Part shown: positions 38,460 through 46,715 of the stretch, piece by piece
How the letters are laid out: every line of letters starts with the position of its first letter
Numbering within the stretch: position 1 is the first letter of the stretch
Made by a program: the position numbers and the translations under genes
Origin: Gordonia jacobaea
GTDB lineage: Bacteria; Actinomycetota; Actinomycetes; Mycobacteriales; Mycobacteriaceae
Length of the DNA: 64,000 bases
NCBI RefSeq assembly: GCF_001186365.1
Contig: NZ_LDTZ01000020.1
Location: forward strand, 124,001 to 188,000
Reading direction: 5' to 3'
Notes under the pieces: generated by a model
Seen by the model: only the letters and a program-made list of their open reading frames with translations
What the model was told of the DNA's origin: nothing
The model's database searches: none

Positions 38460-39731
38460 ATGCGTCGTAAACACGTTGTCGCGCAGACAGTTTCACTGTT
38501 CGCCGTTGCCGCCGCACTCGCGGGGTGCACCGTCGACGGCAACGCTGTCAACGACTCCGACCCGGCAGCGAACGCGGTCGTCGACGTCAAGTCCCTCGAC
38601 ACCGGCAAGTACCCGACCGAACCTCGGAAACCATTCGGTGAGGCAACCGGAGACGAGGTCGTCACCTACGACGCGCAGCGGATGGCGCAGTACATCGTCG
38701 CGCCGTTCGAGATCGACGCCGACCTGACCAACATGGGTTTGCCGATGCAGGTTCTCTACAGCACGACCAATGTCCGAGCGGTCGTCGGCGACGACGTCGC
38801 AAATGTGAAGGCCAACGACGCGATCCTCTACGGCTACGTCGTTTCGGCCTCTACGCCTGACGAGACGATTCGGGCGGGCACCAAGCGGGAACTGAACAAC
38901 TTCGTGACCCGCTACATCACCCCTGCCGACGCCACCGCCGCGGCGAATCAGATGGCCGACGCCTATCTCAAGCGCCCCAAGGCCACCACGGTTCGCGTCG
39001 ACGGGATGTCGGGGAGCCGGGTGATCTCGGTCCCCGGGAACACCAACGGAACCACCGCCCTCGTCTCCATCACCGCGCACAACACCTACGTGCTCTTCAC
39101 CTACTACCAGACGACAGACGCGCAGAAGGACCAGCTACAGCCTGCCATCAAGAAGGCCGTCGACCTGCAGACCGCACTGATCGATCAGTTCCCGGCCACG
39201 CCGACCAAGGCCGAACGGGAGGCACGCAATCAGCCCAAGAAGCAGCTGATCATGGACCAGAACCACATCCTGATCTATGCGTTGCCCTACACCGACCAGG
39301 AGATCAAGGACGCGAAGGTCAAGACGCCCAATCCGGGTAACGTCCGAGCCGTATACGGGCCGCGATCGATGTCGTTCTTCTCGTCGGATCCGCCGGCAGA
39401 CTTCCGCCTGCTGAACGAGGTCGGATCGACCGCCAACGCGATGGACAGGGCAACCGTCTACCGGGCGAAGACCCCCGAGGGCGCGAAGAAGATCATGGAC
39501 ACCTTCGAGAATTCCAACCGTGCGCGCGGAATGAAGCCCGTGCCCGCACCCCCCAATCTTCCTGCGGCGCGCTGCCTCTCCGAGGTCACCCAGAATGTCA
39601 CGGGCTATTGGTGCGAGGTCAGCTATGGCCGGTACGTGGCCGAGCTGGTCGGCACCGACCCCAAGGACGTGTACCAGCAGACCTCTGCCCAGTACGTCAT
39701 CTTCACCAAAGCCGACCAGAAGGCAAACTGA
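38460..39731 (+). CDS. DUF7373-family lipoprotein (second of tandem pair)
   Basis: A 423-residue lipoprotein with lipobox ALAGC, closely similar along its length to the gene just upstream: NDSDPAANAVVDVKSLDTGK, QRMAQYIVAPFEIDADLTNM, and the same C-terminal Cys pair (ARCLSEV, YWCEVSYG). The pair arose by tandem duplication and then diverged. Two in-frame ATG codons upstream (38430 GTG region and 38445) are alternatives; 38460 has an AGAGAG stretch at a good distance. Role unknown. The 3' end is four bases from the convergent DUF5926 gene. Confidence 0.83.
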   Translation: MRRKHVVAQTVSLFAVAAALAGCTVDGNAVNDSDPAANAVVDVKSLDTGKYPTEPRKPFGEATGDEVVTYDAQRMAQYIVAPFEIDADLTNMGLPMQVLYSTTNVRAVVGDDVANVKANDAILYGYVVSASTPDETIRAGTKRELNNFVTRYITPADATAAANQMADAYLKRPKATTVRVDGMSGSRVISVPGNTNGTTALVSITAHNTYVLFTYYQTTDAQKDQLQPAIKKAVDLQTALIDQFPATPTKAEREARNQPKKQLIMDQNHILIYALPYTDQEIKDAKVKTPNPGNVRAVYGPRSMSFFSSDPPADFRLLNEVGSTANAMDRATVYRAKTPEGAKKIMDTFENSNRARGMKPVPAPPNLPAARCLSEVTQNVTGYWCEVSYGRYVAELVGTDPKDVYQQTSAQYVIFTKADQKAN

Positions 39732-39735
39732 GCGG

Positions 39736-40722
39736 TCAGCGAATCGTCACCTGGCGGGTACGCAGCCCATCTCGTGAGCTGCGCTCGTCGATGGTCAGAT
39801 CGCTTGTGGCGGTGAGCGCTTCGGCGAGCCAGGCGTCGAATTGATCGAGGCCGGGATACCACTCTTCGTGGTGCATCTCGTTGTCGAGATCGAAGACGGG
39901 CACCAAGAGACCATGCGTGCGGAACGAACCGGCGAACCGCGAGCCCTCACCGAGCGTGAGGTGCCCGGCCGCGTGTAACCGCGCCAGCGCGTTCATCAGT
40001 ACGTCCTCGGCTTCTGGTCGTACCCACCGAAGGTGTGCGCGATCGCCTGCGTCGACCCACCACGGAGCGCCGACGCCGCTCTTGGGGTGCAGCCTCGCTG
40101 TCGGCAGCACGGTGTCGCTCGCGCGCTCGACCATCGGAGCGATCTCGGCGGGCACCTCGGCACCGTCGGGGAACCACCACGAGAAGTCGTCGTGGACGAT
40201 GATGTCCAGTGGCGCATCGGCTTTCAGAACGTCGGCGAGCGTACCGTCGTACTCCGCCGCCGGACCCGCGTACTCGTCGCCGATCTTCGCGTGCGCAGCC
40301 CATGAAATCGACTGGGCGAGAGCAGAGTTGACGTCATCCGGATCGGGATCGGTTTGCGTTGCCGCGACGCCCTGTGGCGCGGTGCGGAATTCGCGCACGA
40401 CGGCGGGGACGGCACCGGGCAGGATGGTTGCCAGCAGCACCTTGTTGCGCTCGCCCGGTTTGGGGGCGGGACGGGGCGCGTTGTCGGGCATCACCGACGT
40501 AGGTTCGGGCAGCGTGGGCCCCGGCTCGATGAGGTCGAGTACCGCTGTCGCGGAACTGACGAACGACCGCAGTGCCACCAGGTCGCACTCGGCCGCAAGG
40601 CCCGCGAACGGACGGGGTGAGGGCTCGAGTGTCGCTGCAGCGCGGGCCTTTCGCGCGGCGACGCGCTCGGCTCGGTTACTCCCGGGACGCGGACCGGATC
40701 CTCGTTTGCTCTTCTTGGCCAT
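39736..40722 (-). CDS. DUF5926-family protein
   Basis: A 328-residue cytosolic protein found widely in actinobacteria. It begins with a very basic segment (MAKKSKRGSGPRPGSNRAER), suggesting nucleic-acid contact, followed by an acidic globular region with no recognisable catalytic motif. LRRFV-type motifs are absent; conserved-looking stretches are VLLATILPGAVPAVVREF, DFSWWFPDGAEVP and VFDLDNEMHHEEWY. The start is ATG. No function is known to me. It lies 24 bases before glpQ in transcription order reversed (glpQ is upstream), same strand. Confidence 0.72.
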   Translation of the reverse strand: MAKKSKRGSGPRPGSNRAERVAARKARAAATLEPSPRPFAGLAAECDLVALRSFVSSATAVLDLIEPGPTLPEPTSVMPDNAPRPAPKPGERNKVLLATILPGAVPAVVREFRTAPQGVAATQTDPDPDDVNSALAQSISWAAHAKIGDEYAGPAAEYDGTLADVLKADAPLDIIVHDDFSWWFPDGAEVPAEIAPMVERASDTVLPTARLHPKSGVGAPWWVDAGDRAHLRWVRPEAEDVLMNALARLHAAGHLTLGEGSRFAGSFRTHGLLVPVFDLDNEMHHEEWYPGLDQFDAWLAEALTATSDLTIDERSSRDGLRTRQVTIR

Positions 40723-40746
40723 GGGTCCACCCTCTCACGTTGGGGA

Positions 40747-41538
40747 TCAGTCGACGGTCACCAGCCAGTCACGGACCTTGGCCGGTCGATTGGTGGCAAC
40801 CCAACGCACACCGAGGTCTGCGCAGAGTTGGACGTCGGCCTGCTCGTCGACCGTCCAGCAGTACGTGACGCGTCCGGCTGCCGCGGCCTTGTCGACGATC
40901 TCGGGGTGCATGCGGAGCGTCTCGACCGAGGGTCCGATTCCGGTCGCACCGACCGCGGTCGCCGCCGAACCGCCAAGGACCCGGGCCGTGTCGCCGAGCA
41001 GGATCGTCGGCAACATCGGCGCGTGACGTCGAATCCGCCACACGCCCGCCGACGAGAACGAGATGACCACGGCGCGGCTGTGATCGGCCGACGGCGGTGT
41101 GGCAACGCCGAATTCGTGCAGCGCCTCGAGCAGTTTCTGCTCGACGAGACTTCCGAAACGGACGGGGTGCTTGGTCTCGATGAACAGCCGCACGGGGCGT
41201 CGCCAGTCGAGAGTCAGCGTGAGCAGGTCGCGCAGCGTGAGCACCGAAGCGGGCGCGTCTGCGTCGTGCCAACTGCCGAAGTCGAGCTCACGGAGCTCCG
41301 CGAGAGTCATCTCGCTGACCACACCGGAGCCATTCGACGTGCGGTCGACGGTTCGGTCGTGGATGCAGACGAGTTCGTGGTCGGCGGTGAGCCTGACGTC
41401 GCATTCGAGGCCGTCGGCACCCTGGTCGAGCGCAAGTTCGTATGCGGCGAGGGTGTGTTCCGGCGCCTGCGACGACGCGCCCCGATGCGCCACGACGGCG
41501 GGTTTTCCCGACCGCGACACCTTCTCGACGGTGCTCAC
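40747..41538 (-). CDS. glpQ: Glycerophosphodiester phosphodiesterase (GlpQ1-like)
   Basis: A 263-residue GDPD-family TIM barrel that cleaves glycerophosphodiesters to glycerol 3-phosphate and an alcohol. VVAHRGASSQAPEHTLAAY holds the first catalytic His-Arg and the Glu ligand; GLECDVRLTADHELVCIHD holds the metal ligands and second His; FIETKHP is the next conserved element. There is no signal peptide, so it is cytosolic, as is Rv3842c. The GTG start overlaps the stop of the zinc-ribbon membrane gene (GTGA). Its product could feed the glpD step encoded 30 kb away. Confidence 0.93.
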   Translation of the reverse strand: MSTVEKVSRSGKPAVVAHRGASSQAPEHTLAAYELALDQGADGLECDVRLTADHELVCIHDRTVDRTSNGSGVVSEMTLAELRELDFGSWHDADAPASVLTLRDLLTLTLDWRRPVRLFIETKHPVRFGSLVEQKLLEALHEFGVATPPSADHSRAVVISFSSAGVWRIRRHAPMLPTILLGDTARVLGGSAATAVGATGIGPSVETLRMHPEIVDKAAAAGRVTYCWTVDEQADVQLCADLGVRWVATNRPAKVRDWLVTVD

Positions 41539-42617
41539 GCGACCGCCACCCACCGCTTCTTGACGACGGGGTCATCGGCGACGAGGACGTTCGGCAGGTG
41601 GCGCGACGCCCAGAATGCGAACGCTGCGGACACCGCTGCGCTGATGGTGATCAAGGCGAGGGCGTCGGCGCCGGTCTGGATCGAGCCCGAGGCCAGCGAG
41701 ACCGCCCAGGTGATTGCCGCCCAGATGGCCAGTGCGTTGACGAGCGCCCACGCGACCCAGAGTCGGTCGAGTGCCGCGCGCGTCATGCCGTCGACGCCTC
41801 GTTCGCGCCAGTCGTCGGCCGCCGCGTTGGCTGCCTCATGCAGCAGCAGCGGAGCCCCGATCACGTTGACCACCGGGATACCGGCCAGGACGATGATCTG
41901 CCACCGCGGGCGCGGATCGCGGCGTCCGCGGTGTCGATAAGCGTGTTCGCGCACCGCGATCAACCAGCGCACAGTGGCGACGAGGGTACTGATGACGGCG
42001 ACCAGGGCGACGAGTCCAGCGAGGATGACCAGGGCGCCGCTCACGACGATCAGCCACGCCGGCAGCGGGGTGCCCCGATTGATCACCAGCAGGATGTAGC
42101 GGAGGAGATGCACCACGGCCGACGCGGCGAGGGCTCCTGCGCTGATCACGAGCGCGCTTCGCAGCGTCTCGGACGCGCGCTCAGCGGGAGCGTCGAGCCG
42201 ATGTTCGTCGATGGGATCGTCGCGCAGTCCCCAGCGCGGCAGGTAGGTGTAGCGAGGGATCAGTCGTGGACCGCGATACACCTGGGGTCGACGCTGCGGA
42301 AACGATTCGGGTGGTCGCCTGGCCACCCAGCGCACGTTGCGGCTGCGGTACATGCGAGGCGCTTGGGTCTGTTGTGGACGCTGCTGGGGCGCGGGCCGCG
42401 GCGCGGCGCGGCGGTTGACCGGCGGCCCGGCGGGAGGTGCGGGGGGCCCGGCGGGACGTGTGGGAGGCCCGGCGGTGGGCGGCCCCGACTGGCGCGGGAC
42501 CCGCGCGGCCGCCTGAGCGGACTCGACCACCACGAGGTTGCCGCCGCAGCGCGGACAGTGCTCGCGCCCGTCCCGGTGCGGTGCCTGGATGCGGCACCGC
42601 GGACACATGTCGTACAT
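41535..42617 (-). CDS. Zinc-ribbon DUF4328 membrane protein (Rv3843c-like)
   Basis: A 360-residue protein. Residues 5-25 form a zinc ribbon (CPRC ... CPRCGG). A Pro/Arg-rich linker runs to about residue 140. About six hydrophobic helices of the DUF4328 type follow, including WLIVVSGALVILAGLVALVA and LAGIPVVNVIGAPLLL. It occupies the same place relative to glpQ as Rv3843c does in M. tuberculosis and is translationally coupled to it, suggesting a shared membrane-lipid role (inference). An ATG three codons in could be the start. Confidence 0.82.
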   Translation of the reverse strand: MYDMCPRCRIQAPHRDGREHCPRCGGNLVVVESAQAAARVPRQSGPPTAGPPTRPAGPPAPPAGPPVNRRAAPRPAPQQRPQQTQAPRMYRSRNVRWVARRPPESFPQRRPQVYRGPRLIPRYTYLPRWGLRDDPIDEHRLDAPAERASETLRSALVISAGALAASAVVHLLRYILLVINRGTPLPAWLIVVSGALVILAGLVALVAVISTLVATVRWLIAVREHAYRHRGRRDPRPRWQIIVLAGIPVVNVIGAPLLLHEAANAAADDWRERGVDGMTRAALDRLWVAWALVNALAIWAAITWAVSLASGSIQTGADALALITISAAVSAAFAFWASRHLPNVLVADDPVVKKRWVAVA

Positions 42618-42627
42618 CGTGCCGCCG

Positions 42628-42987
42628 CTAGTTCGCGTCCGGAGAGTTGCCGGAACCCGTGTCTCCCGGTCCCGTCTGCACCGGCTTGTTGTTCTCGATC
42701 CACGCGATCATGCCGCCGCGCACACACGAACCGTCGATTCCCGCCTGCTCGAGGTACTGCAGGACACGCATCGAGCGTCCGCTGGAATGGCAAATGACGA
42801 GGAGTTCTGAGTCCAGGTCGATCTCGTCCAGTCGGCCGGGAATCTCGCCGAGGGGTATATGCACTGCGCCTCGGACGTGCCCCGCGTTCCATTCGTCGTC
42901 CTCGCGCACGTCGAGGAGAACGCGGCCGGGCTCGTCGGTGAAGTCGTCCGGCAACTCGGTCACCGGTACCTGTGGAATGTCGCCCAT
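42628..42987 (-). CDS. Rhodanese-domain sulphurtransferase-like protein
   Basis: A 119-residue single-domain rhodanese. LLDVREDDEWNAGHVRGAVH is the typical first half, and the active loop is VICHSSGRS, with the catalytic Cys present, so it should be able to carry persulphide. The start chosen is the ATG giving MGDIPQVPV; a GTG two codons upstream after GGAAA is nearly as good. The frame further upstream is non-coding in character. It lies 10 bases before the zinc-ribbon gene, so it is probably the first gene of the rhodanese-DUF4328-glpQ unit. Confidence 0.9.
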   Translation of the reverse strand: MGDIPQVPVTELPDDFTDEPGRVLLDVREDDEWNAGHVRGAVHIPLGEIPGRLDEIDLDSELLVICHSSGRSMRVLQYLEQAGIDGSCVRGGMIAWIENNKPVQTGPGDTGSGNSPDAN

Positions 42988-43417
42988 GCTCACGTTTCCA
43001 TGTTGGCACATCGCGCAGGGGCGGAACTGCCACCTCGCCTGAACCCGACGGTCACGGTCTCGTCGAGGCTCGCTGATGCTTCGAGCGTGTCCGTCGTGCG
43101 CGGGACGCGCAATTTGACAGCGTGCGGACGCGCGAACGCCATCCACATCCCGCTATGTATGTCTGCATAATGCTATCCACATGCCGGTTTGACAAGCGTC
43201 GCTTTAGACAACTCGGACGAGTGTCAACCTGTGAATGAGGCTGTGGATTTGTGGACAACTCGAGCTCGGGTGTCCACAACGTGTGATGCCGGTCACTAAT
43301 CAGCAGGTCAGCCAGCATATTCTCTTCACATCAGTGAAATTGTCGGCGCCGTCGTAAACGATCTGGTCAAGATCACAAGCCCTGTGGATAACGTGGGGAC
43401 AACTGTGGATGGTTTGC
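42988..43417. other. Gene-free region with DnaA-box cluster
   Basis: This 430-base gap between the rhodanese and sppA genes is free of coding potential. It contains about ten 9-mers at or near the DnaA-box consensus, including perfect TTGTCCACA (reverse, 43250-43258) and TTATCCACA (reverse, 43383-43391). Others with one mismatch are at 43173, 43270, 43394 and 43443, and with two at 43139, 43242 and 43404. AT-richer patches lie at about 43295-43345. No dnaA, dnaN or gidB is near, so it is not the usual oriC locus. Confidence 0.65.
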
Positions 43418-44260
43418 TCAGCGAAACTCGATCCGCTGAGTTTTCTCCACAGCGGATAGAACTCCCGAGACGACAGCATCGGTCAGCGCAGCTGCACCCG
43501 ACGGGCCGCTGAGCAGCCGAGCGAGGATCGGCTTCGGGGCGGAAATCACCGTGATCTCGACGTCGGGGTAGCGTTCTGCCACCACCGACCGCATCACTCC
43601 GATGCCGTCGACGAGCCCGACGTCGCGGGCCTTCGCGCCGATCCAGATGTCGCCGTTGAACAACTCCTCGTCGGTACCGGCGAGCTTCTTTCCACGCCGC
43701 TGCTTGACCCACGCGATGAACGCTTGGTGCAGCTCGGACTGCATTCCCTTGAGCCATTCGACGTCGTCGGCGTTCTCGGGAGAGAAGGCATCGAGCCTGG
43801 CCTTGTTGTCGCCCGCGGTGTAGAGCCGACGCTGCACCCCGAGCCGGTCGATCACCTCGTTGAAGCCGAAGCCGGACGAGACAACGCCGATCGACCCGAC
43901 GAGTGAGGTGTGCGCGGCGAAGATCTCATCGGCCGCGCACGCGATCCAGTAGCCACCGGACGCCGCGATGTCTTCACAGAACGCCAGAACCGGCACGCCC
44001 TTCTCGGATGAGAGCTGTCGGATTCGCTCGGCGATGTACTCCGACTGCGCGGGCGAACCCCCCGGCGAGTTGATGACGATCACGACGGCCTTGACGCGCT
44101 CGGTCTCGAAGGCGCGTTTGAACATCGGCTCGACCGAGTCGATGGTCATCCCGCGACCCGCCCCGACATGTCCGATGACGCCATCGAGGCGCACCACCGC
44201 AACCTTGTCTGCGCGGGACTTCTGGAACTTCTTGACGATCTCGCCGAGTGGCCCATTCAT
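43418..44260 (-). CDS. sppA: Signal peptide peptidase SppA, short S49 type
   Basis: A 280-residue S49 serine protease. The nucleophile Ser is in EDIAASGGYWIACAADEIF; the general-base Lys is in TAGDNKARLDAF. INSPGGSPAQSEYIAERI is the conserved substrate-binding strand. It has one copy of the S49 core, as in SohB/short SppA, and no clear N-terminal membrane helix, so it may act on membrane-released signal peptides from the cytosolic side. The start chosen is the ATG giving MNGPLGEIVKK; the open frame extends 10 codons further without support. Confidence 0.92.
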   Translation of the reverse strand: MNGPLGEIVKKFQKSRADKVAVVRLDGVIGHVGAGRGMTIDSVEPMFKRAFETERVKAVVIVINSPGGSPAQSEYIAERIRQLSSEKGVPVLAFCEDIAASGGYWIACAADEIFAAHTSLVGSIGVVSSGFGFNEVIDRLGVQRRLYTAGDNKARLDAFSPENADDVEWLKGMQSELHQAFIAWVKQRRGKKLAGTDEELFNGDIWIGAKARDVGLVDGIGVMRSVVAERYPDVEITVISAPKPILARLLSGPSGAAALTDAVVSGVLSAVEKTQRIEFR

Positions 44261-44331
44261 TGGATCGAGTCTAGTGCGCGAGTCCGACACCCCCCGACGC
44301 GACGCTCGAGCCGACCGTAGACTCTGGAGCC

Positions 44332-45075
44332 GTGGACATCCGGTGGCTCACGGCGTTTCTGGATTTTCCTGCCGACCAGTTCGGCGACGAGGTCACGTTC
44401 TGGCGTGCGATCGCCGGCAGTACGGTGTCACCGCCACGCGGCGACCACCGCGAATTCGCAACCCTCGAACCGTTCAACGGTGACCCGCACCTGCGTGTGC
44501 AGCGGGTCGGGTCCGGCCCGGGCGGCGTGCACCTCGACCTCCATGTCGACGACCCGAGGACATCTGCGCTCGAGGCCGTCGAACTCGGCGCTCACATTCG
44601 CGACGACCTCGGCGAGCTCCTCGTGCTCGAATCGCCCGCGGGGTTCATCTTCTGCCTCGTCGACTGGGCCGGCGAGTCGTCGAGGTCACGACCCATCCGA
44701 TGGCCCGACGACACGATCAGCATCATCGACCAGGTGTGCATCGACGTGCCCGCGAGTCTGTTCGACCGTGAACTCACCTTCTGGGCGCGGCTCACCGGCA
44801 GGCCGACGCAGCCCGTCTCACGGCCCGAATTCGTTCGGCTACAACGCGATCCGCACCTGGCCGTCGGAATCCTGCTTCAGCGAGTCAACCCCGACGGCCA
44901 GATGTCGGCCACCGGGCACGTCGATCTTGCAACGAACTCGGTGCAGCAGGAGGTGGCTCGCCACGAGGACTGGGGTGCGCGGGTCGTCGAACGTTTCGAC
45001 AATTGGACGGTCATGGCCGATCCAGTCGGGCGGCCGTACTGCATCACGTCCCGCAATCCGCGTACCGGCGACTAG
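44332..45075 (+). CDS. VOC (glyoxalase-like) family protein, two-domain
   Basis: A 247-residue protein with two glyoxalase-like halves: TAFLDFPADQFGDEVTFWRA at the start and QVCIDVPASLFDRELTFWAR at about residue 142, each followed by a HLDLHVDD or HVDLATNS strand that could supply a metal ligand. VOC folds serve many isomerase, dioxygenase and resistance roles; nothing here fixes the substrate. The start is GTG just after GGAG. The gene is convergent with the AlkZ-like gene. Confidence 0.8.
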   Translation: MDIRWLTAFLDFPADQFGDEVTFWRAIAGSTVSPPRGDHREFATLEPFNGDPHLRVQRVGSGPGGVHLDLHVDDPRTSALEAVELGAHIRDDLGELLVLESPAGFIFCLVDWAGESSRSRPIRWPDDTISIIDQVCIDVPASLFDRELTFWARLTGRPTQPVSRPEFVRLQRDPHLAVGILLQRVNPDGQMSATGHVDLATNSVQQEVARHEDWGARVVERFDNWTVMADPVGRPYCITSRNPRTGD

Positions 45076-45100
45076 CACGACTCGAGCCGGCCGAGCGGTG

Positions 45101-46171
45101 TCAGCGGCTCGCTCTGAACTCACGCAGGCGCTCGACCTCGGCGTCGAGTTCTGCGCGCTGCGCCCGGGTCAGTTCGGAGAACAGCTCTACGTCGACGTCG
45201 GGTCCGTCGCCCGGGCGCCACGTCCCGGCGAGCCGGCCGTCGACAAGCACGAACCCCGGCGAGCGGCCGTTGGGTGTGACGGTGCGTCGGTAGGCGGCGT
45301 CGTCGGCGATCCGGTAGCGGTCGGCCTGTGCGACGAGGATGTGGTCGAAGGGTGCGATCAACCGCACCGGCGCCGGTTCGTCCGGGTCGGCGAGTGCGAG
45401 GCCGTCGAGGTCGAAGAGGACCTCACCCGCGGGTCCCTCCAGTTCCACGAGTTCCCAATCGGCGGCCATCTCGTCGAGCAGTGGGCGCAGGCGCGTGAGC
45501 CCCGACCACGTCGCGATCGCCTTGGCCGAGGCAGGACCGAAGCCGCGAAGATACAGGCGTATCAACTCTTTTCGAGCGTCGTCGCCGACGAGGGCCGGCT
45601 CACCGGGACCGATCCAGTCGTCGAGGAGTTGATAGGTGGGCGCGCCGCTGCCCTTCCACAATCCCCGCGGAGGCACTTGGACGAGCGGCAGTCCACACCG
45701 CGCATGGGCGGAGAGCGCAGCCGGATCTTCGTCCGGATGCCGTTGCGCCAATAGGCTTTTCAACTCGGCACCGCCGAGTGCTCGACCGCGGAGTAGCTCC
45801 GCGGCGTCGGCGTGAACCGCCTCGGGCGTCGACGAGACGAGCGCGTGGCTTCGGTTGGAGCGCACTCCGGCGTCGATCGTGTCTTGTGCCAGCGCACGAA
45901 TCCATCGTGCGTCGAGACCGTCGAGCAAGAAGACGGTGCTTCGCAGTAGCGCGATCCTGACCACTTCGCGGTCGGTGAGCAGAGCGTCGAGCTCGTCGGG
46001 CTGAAATTCGTCGATCCGCGACGCGAGCGCATAGAAAGCGCTCGACGGATCCTGCGATTGGATACCGACGATGCGGTCGATGACCTCGATGGCGTCGTCG
46101 TCGACTCTGGTCAACAGATGCTGCCGCGAGAGCAGGGTCCGGTTGGCCTGCCTCGGCGTGATTTGAGTCAT
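45101..46171 (-). CDS. Winged-helix AlkZ-like DNA-binding protein (HTH_42)
   Basis: A 356-residue protein of the HTH_42/AlkZ superfamily, which includes DNA glycosylases that unhook interstrand crosslinks. VDRIVGIQSQDPSSAFYALA-type sequence near residue 30 contains a QxQ element (IQSQD) at the place of the catalytic QxQ of AlkZ. FGPASAKAIATWSGL and FVLVDGRLAGTWRP are other family-typical stretches. Whether it is an active glycosylase is unproven. The start is the ATG giving MTQITPRQANRTLL; the longer frame upstream is Cys/Arg-rich and non-coding in character. Confidence 0.82.
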   Translation of the reverse strand: MTQITPRQANRTLLSRQHLLTRVDDDAIEVIDRIVGIQSQDPSSAFYALASRIDEFQPDELDALLTDREVVRIALLRSTVFLLDGLDARWIRALAQDTIDAGVRSNRSHALVSSTPEAVHADAAELLRGRALGGAELKSLLAQRHPDEDPAALSAHARCGLPLVQVPPRGLWKGSGAPTYQLLDDWIGPGEPALVGDDARKELIRLYLRGFGPASAKAIATWSGLTRLRPLLDEMAADWELVELEGPAGEVLFDLDGLALADPDEPAPVRLIAPFDHILVAQADRYRIADDAAYRRTVTPNGRSPGFVLVDGRLAGTWRPGDGPDVDVELFSELTRAQRAELDAEVERLREFRASR

Positions 46172-46298
46172 AGCGTGAAGTGTGTCTACTATTCTGGCTA
46201 ATCGCACATCGCTGTGATGCCAGTCACTATTCTTGGTTCTGGCGTCGCACCGGCAACGCGCAGCCGCACACGATCGACAACTCGGGACGAGGTTCTCC

Positions 46299-46448
46299 AT
46301 GGCCGTTAACGCTTCGGGACAATCACGGGTGACGCGATCGCGTCGCGGTGTTCCGAGCGCGGCCTACAACGTCCGACAGTCGTGCATCACCATTGGACTC
46401 AGCGTCGTCGCGTTACTGGTGCTCCTCTTCGCGCTGATTCTCTACTGA
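46299..46448 (+). CDS. Small single-pass membrane protein (49 residues)
   Basis: A 49-residue open frame starting at an ATG with GAGG seven bases upstream. The first half is polar and basic (SGQSRVTRSRRGVPSA). The second half is one hydrophobic helix (ITIGLSVVALLVLLFALILY) running to the C-terminus. The layout is that of a tail-anchored micro-protein. It is divergent from the AlkZ-like gene and precedes sodA by about 270 bases. Not recognised; the good ribosome site is the main support. Confidence 0.45.
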   Translation: MAVNASGQSRVTRSRRGVPSAAYNVRQSCITIGLSVVALLVLLFALILY

Positions 46449-46509
46449 CATCAATCCCATTGGGGCGCAGCCCTTCTCGTTGGCGTCCGGCTCACATAGG
46501 CCTTCTGAT

Positions 46510-46529
46510 ACTTCAACCCGACTTGAAGT
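46510..46529. promoter_or_regulatory. Inverted repeat upstream of sodA
   Basis: ACTTCAA-CCCGAC-TTGAAGT is a perfect 7-base inverted repeat with a 6-base spacer, about 190 bases upstream of the sodA start. It could be an operator, for example for a MerR/SoxR- or ArsR-type regulator, or a hairpin ending the preceding small gene. The rest of the 267-base gap (46449-46715) shows nothing else. Confidence 0.4.
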
Positions 46530-46715
46530 TAGTTGGGTCGTGTTTGTTGCATTCCCCCACTGTCTGCGGAAGGCTGGAACTACCCGCGCGAGCGTCCACA
46601 ACACTCAGTGAAGGCCCCGCGCGAGCCCAAGAGCAGTAGCCGAAGCAGTGCCCGACGGTATGAACGCTCGCAGGTTGAGCACAGACTCGAAGGTTTGAGC
46701 AGAGAGAGGAAACCC

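Noticed and set aside
42988..43451. Chromosomal origin oriC
   Set aside because: DnaA boxes are dense, but dnaA, dnaN and gidB/parAB are absent and the flanking genes are rhodanese and sppA; kept as a DnaA-box cluster only.
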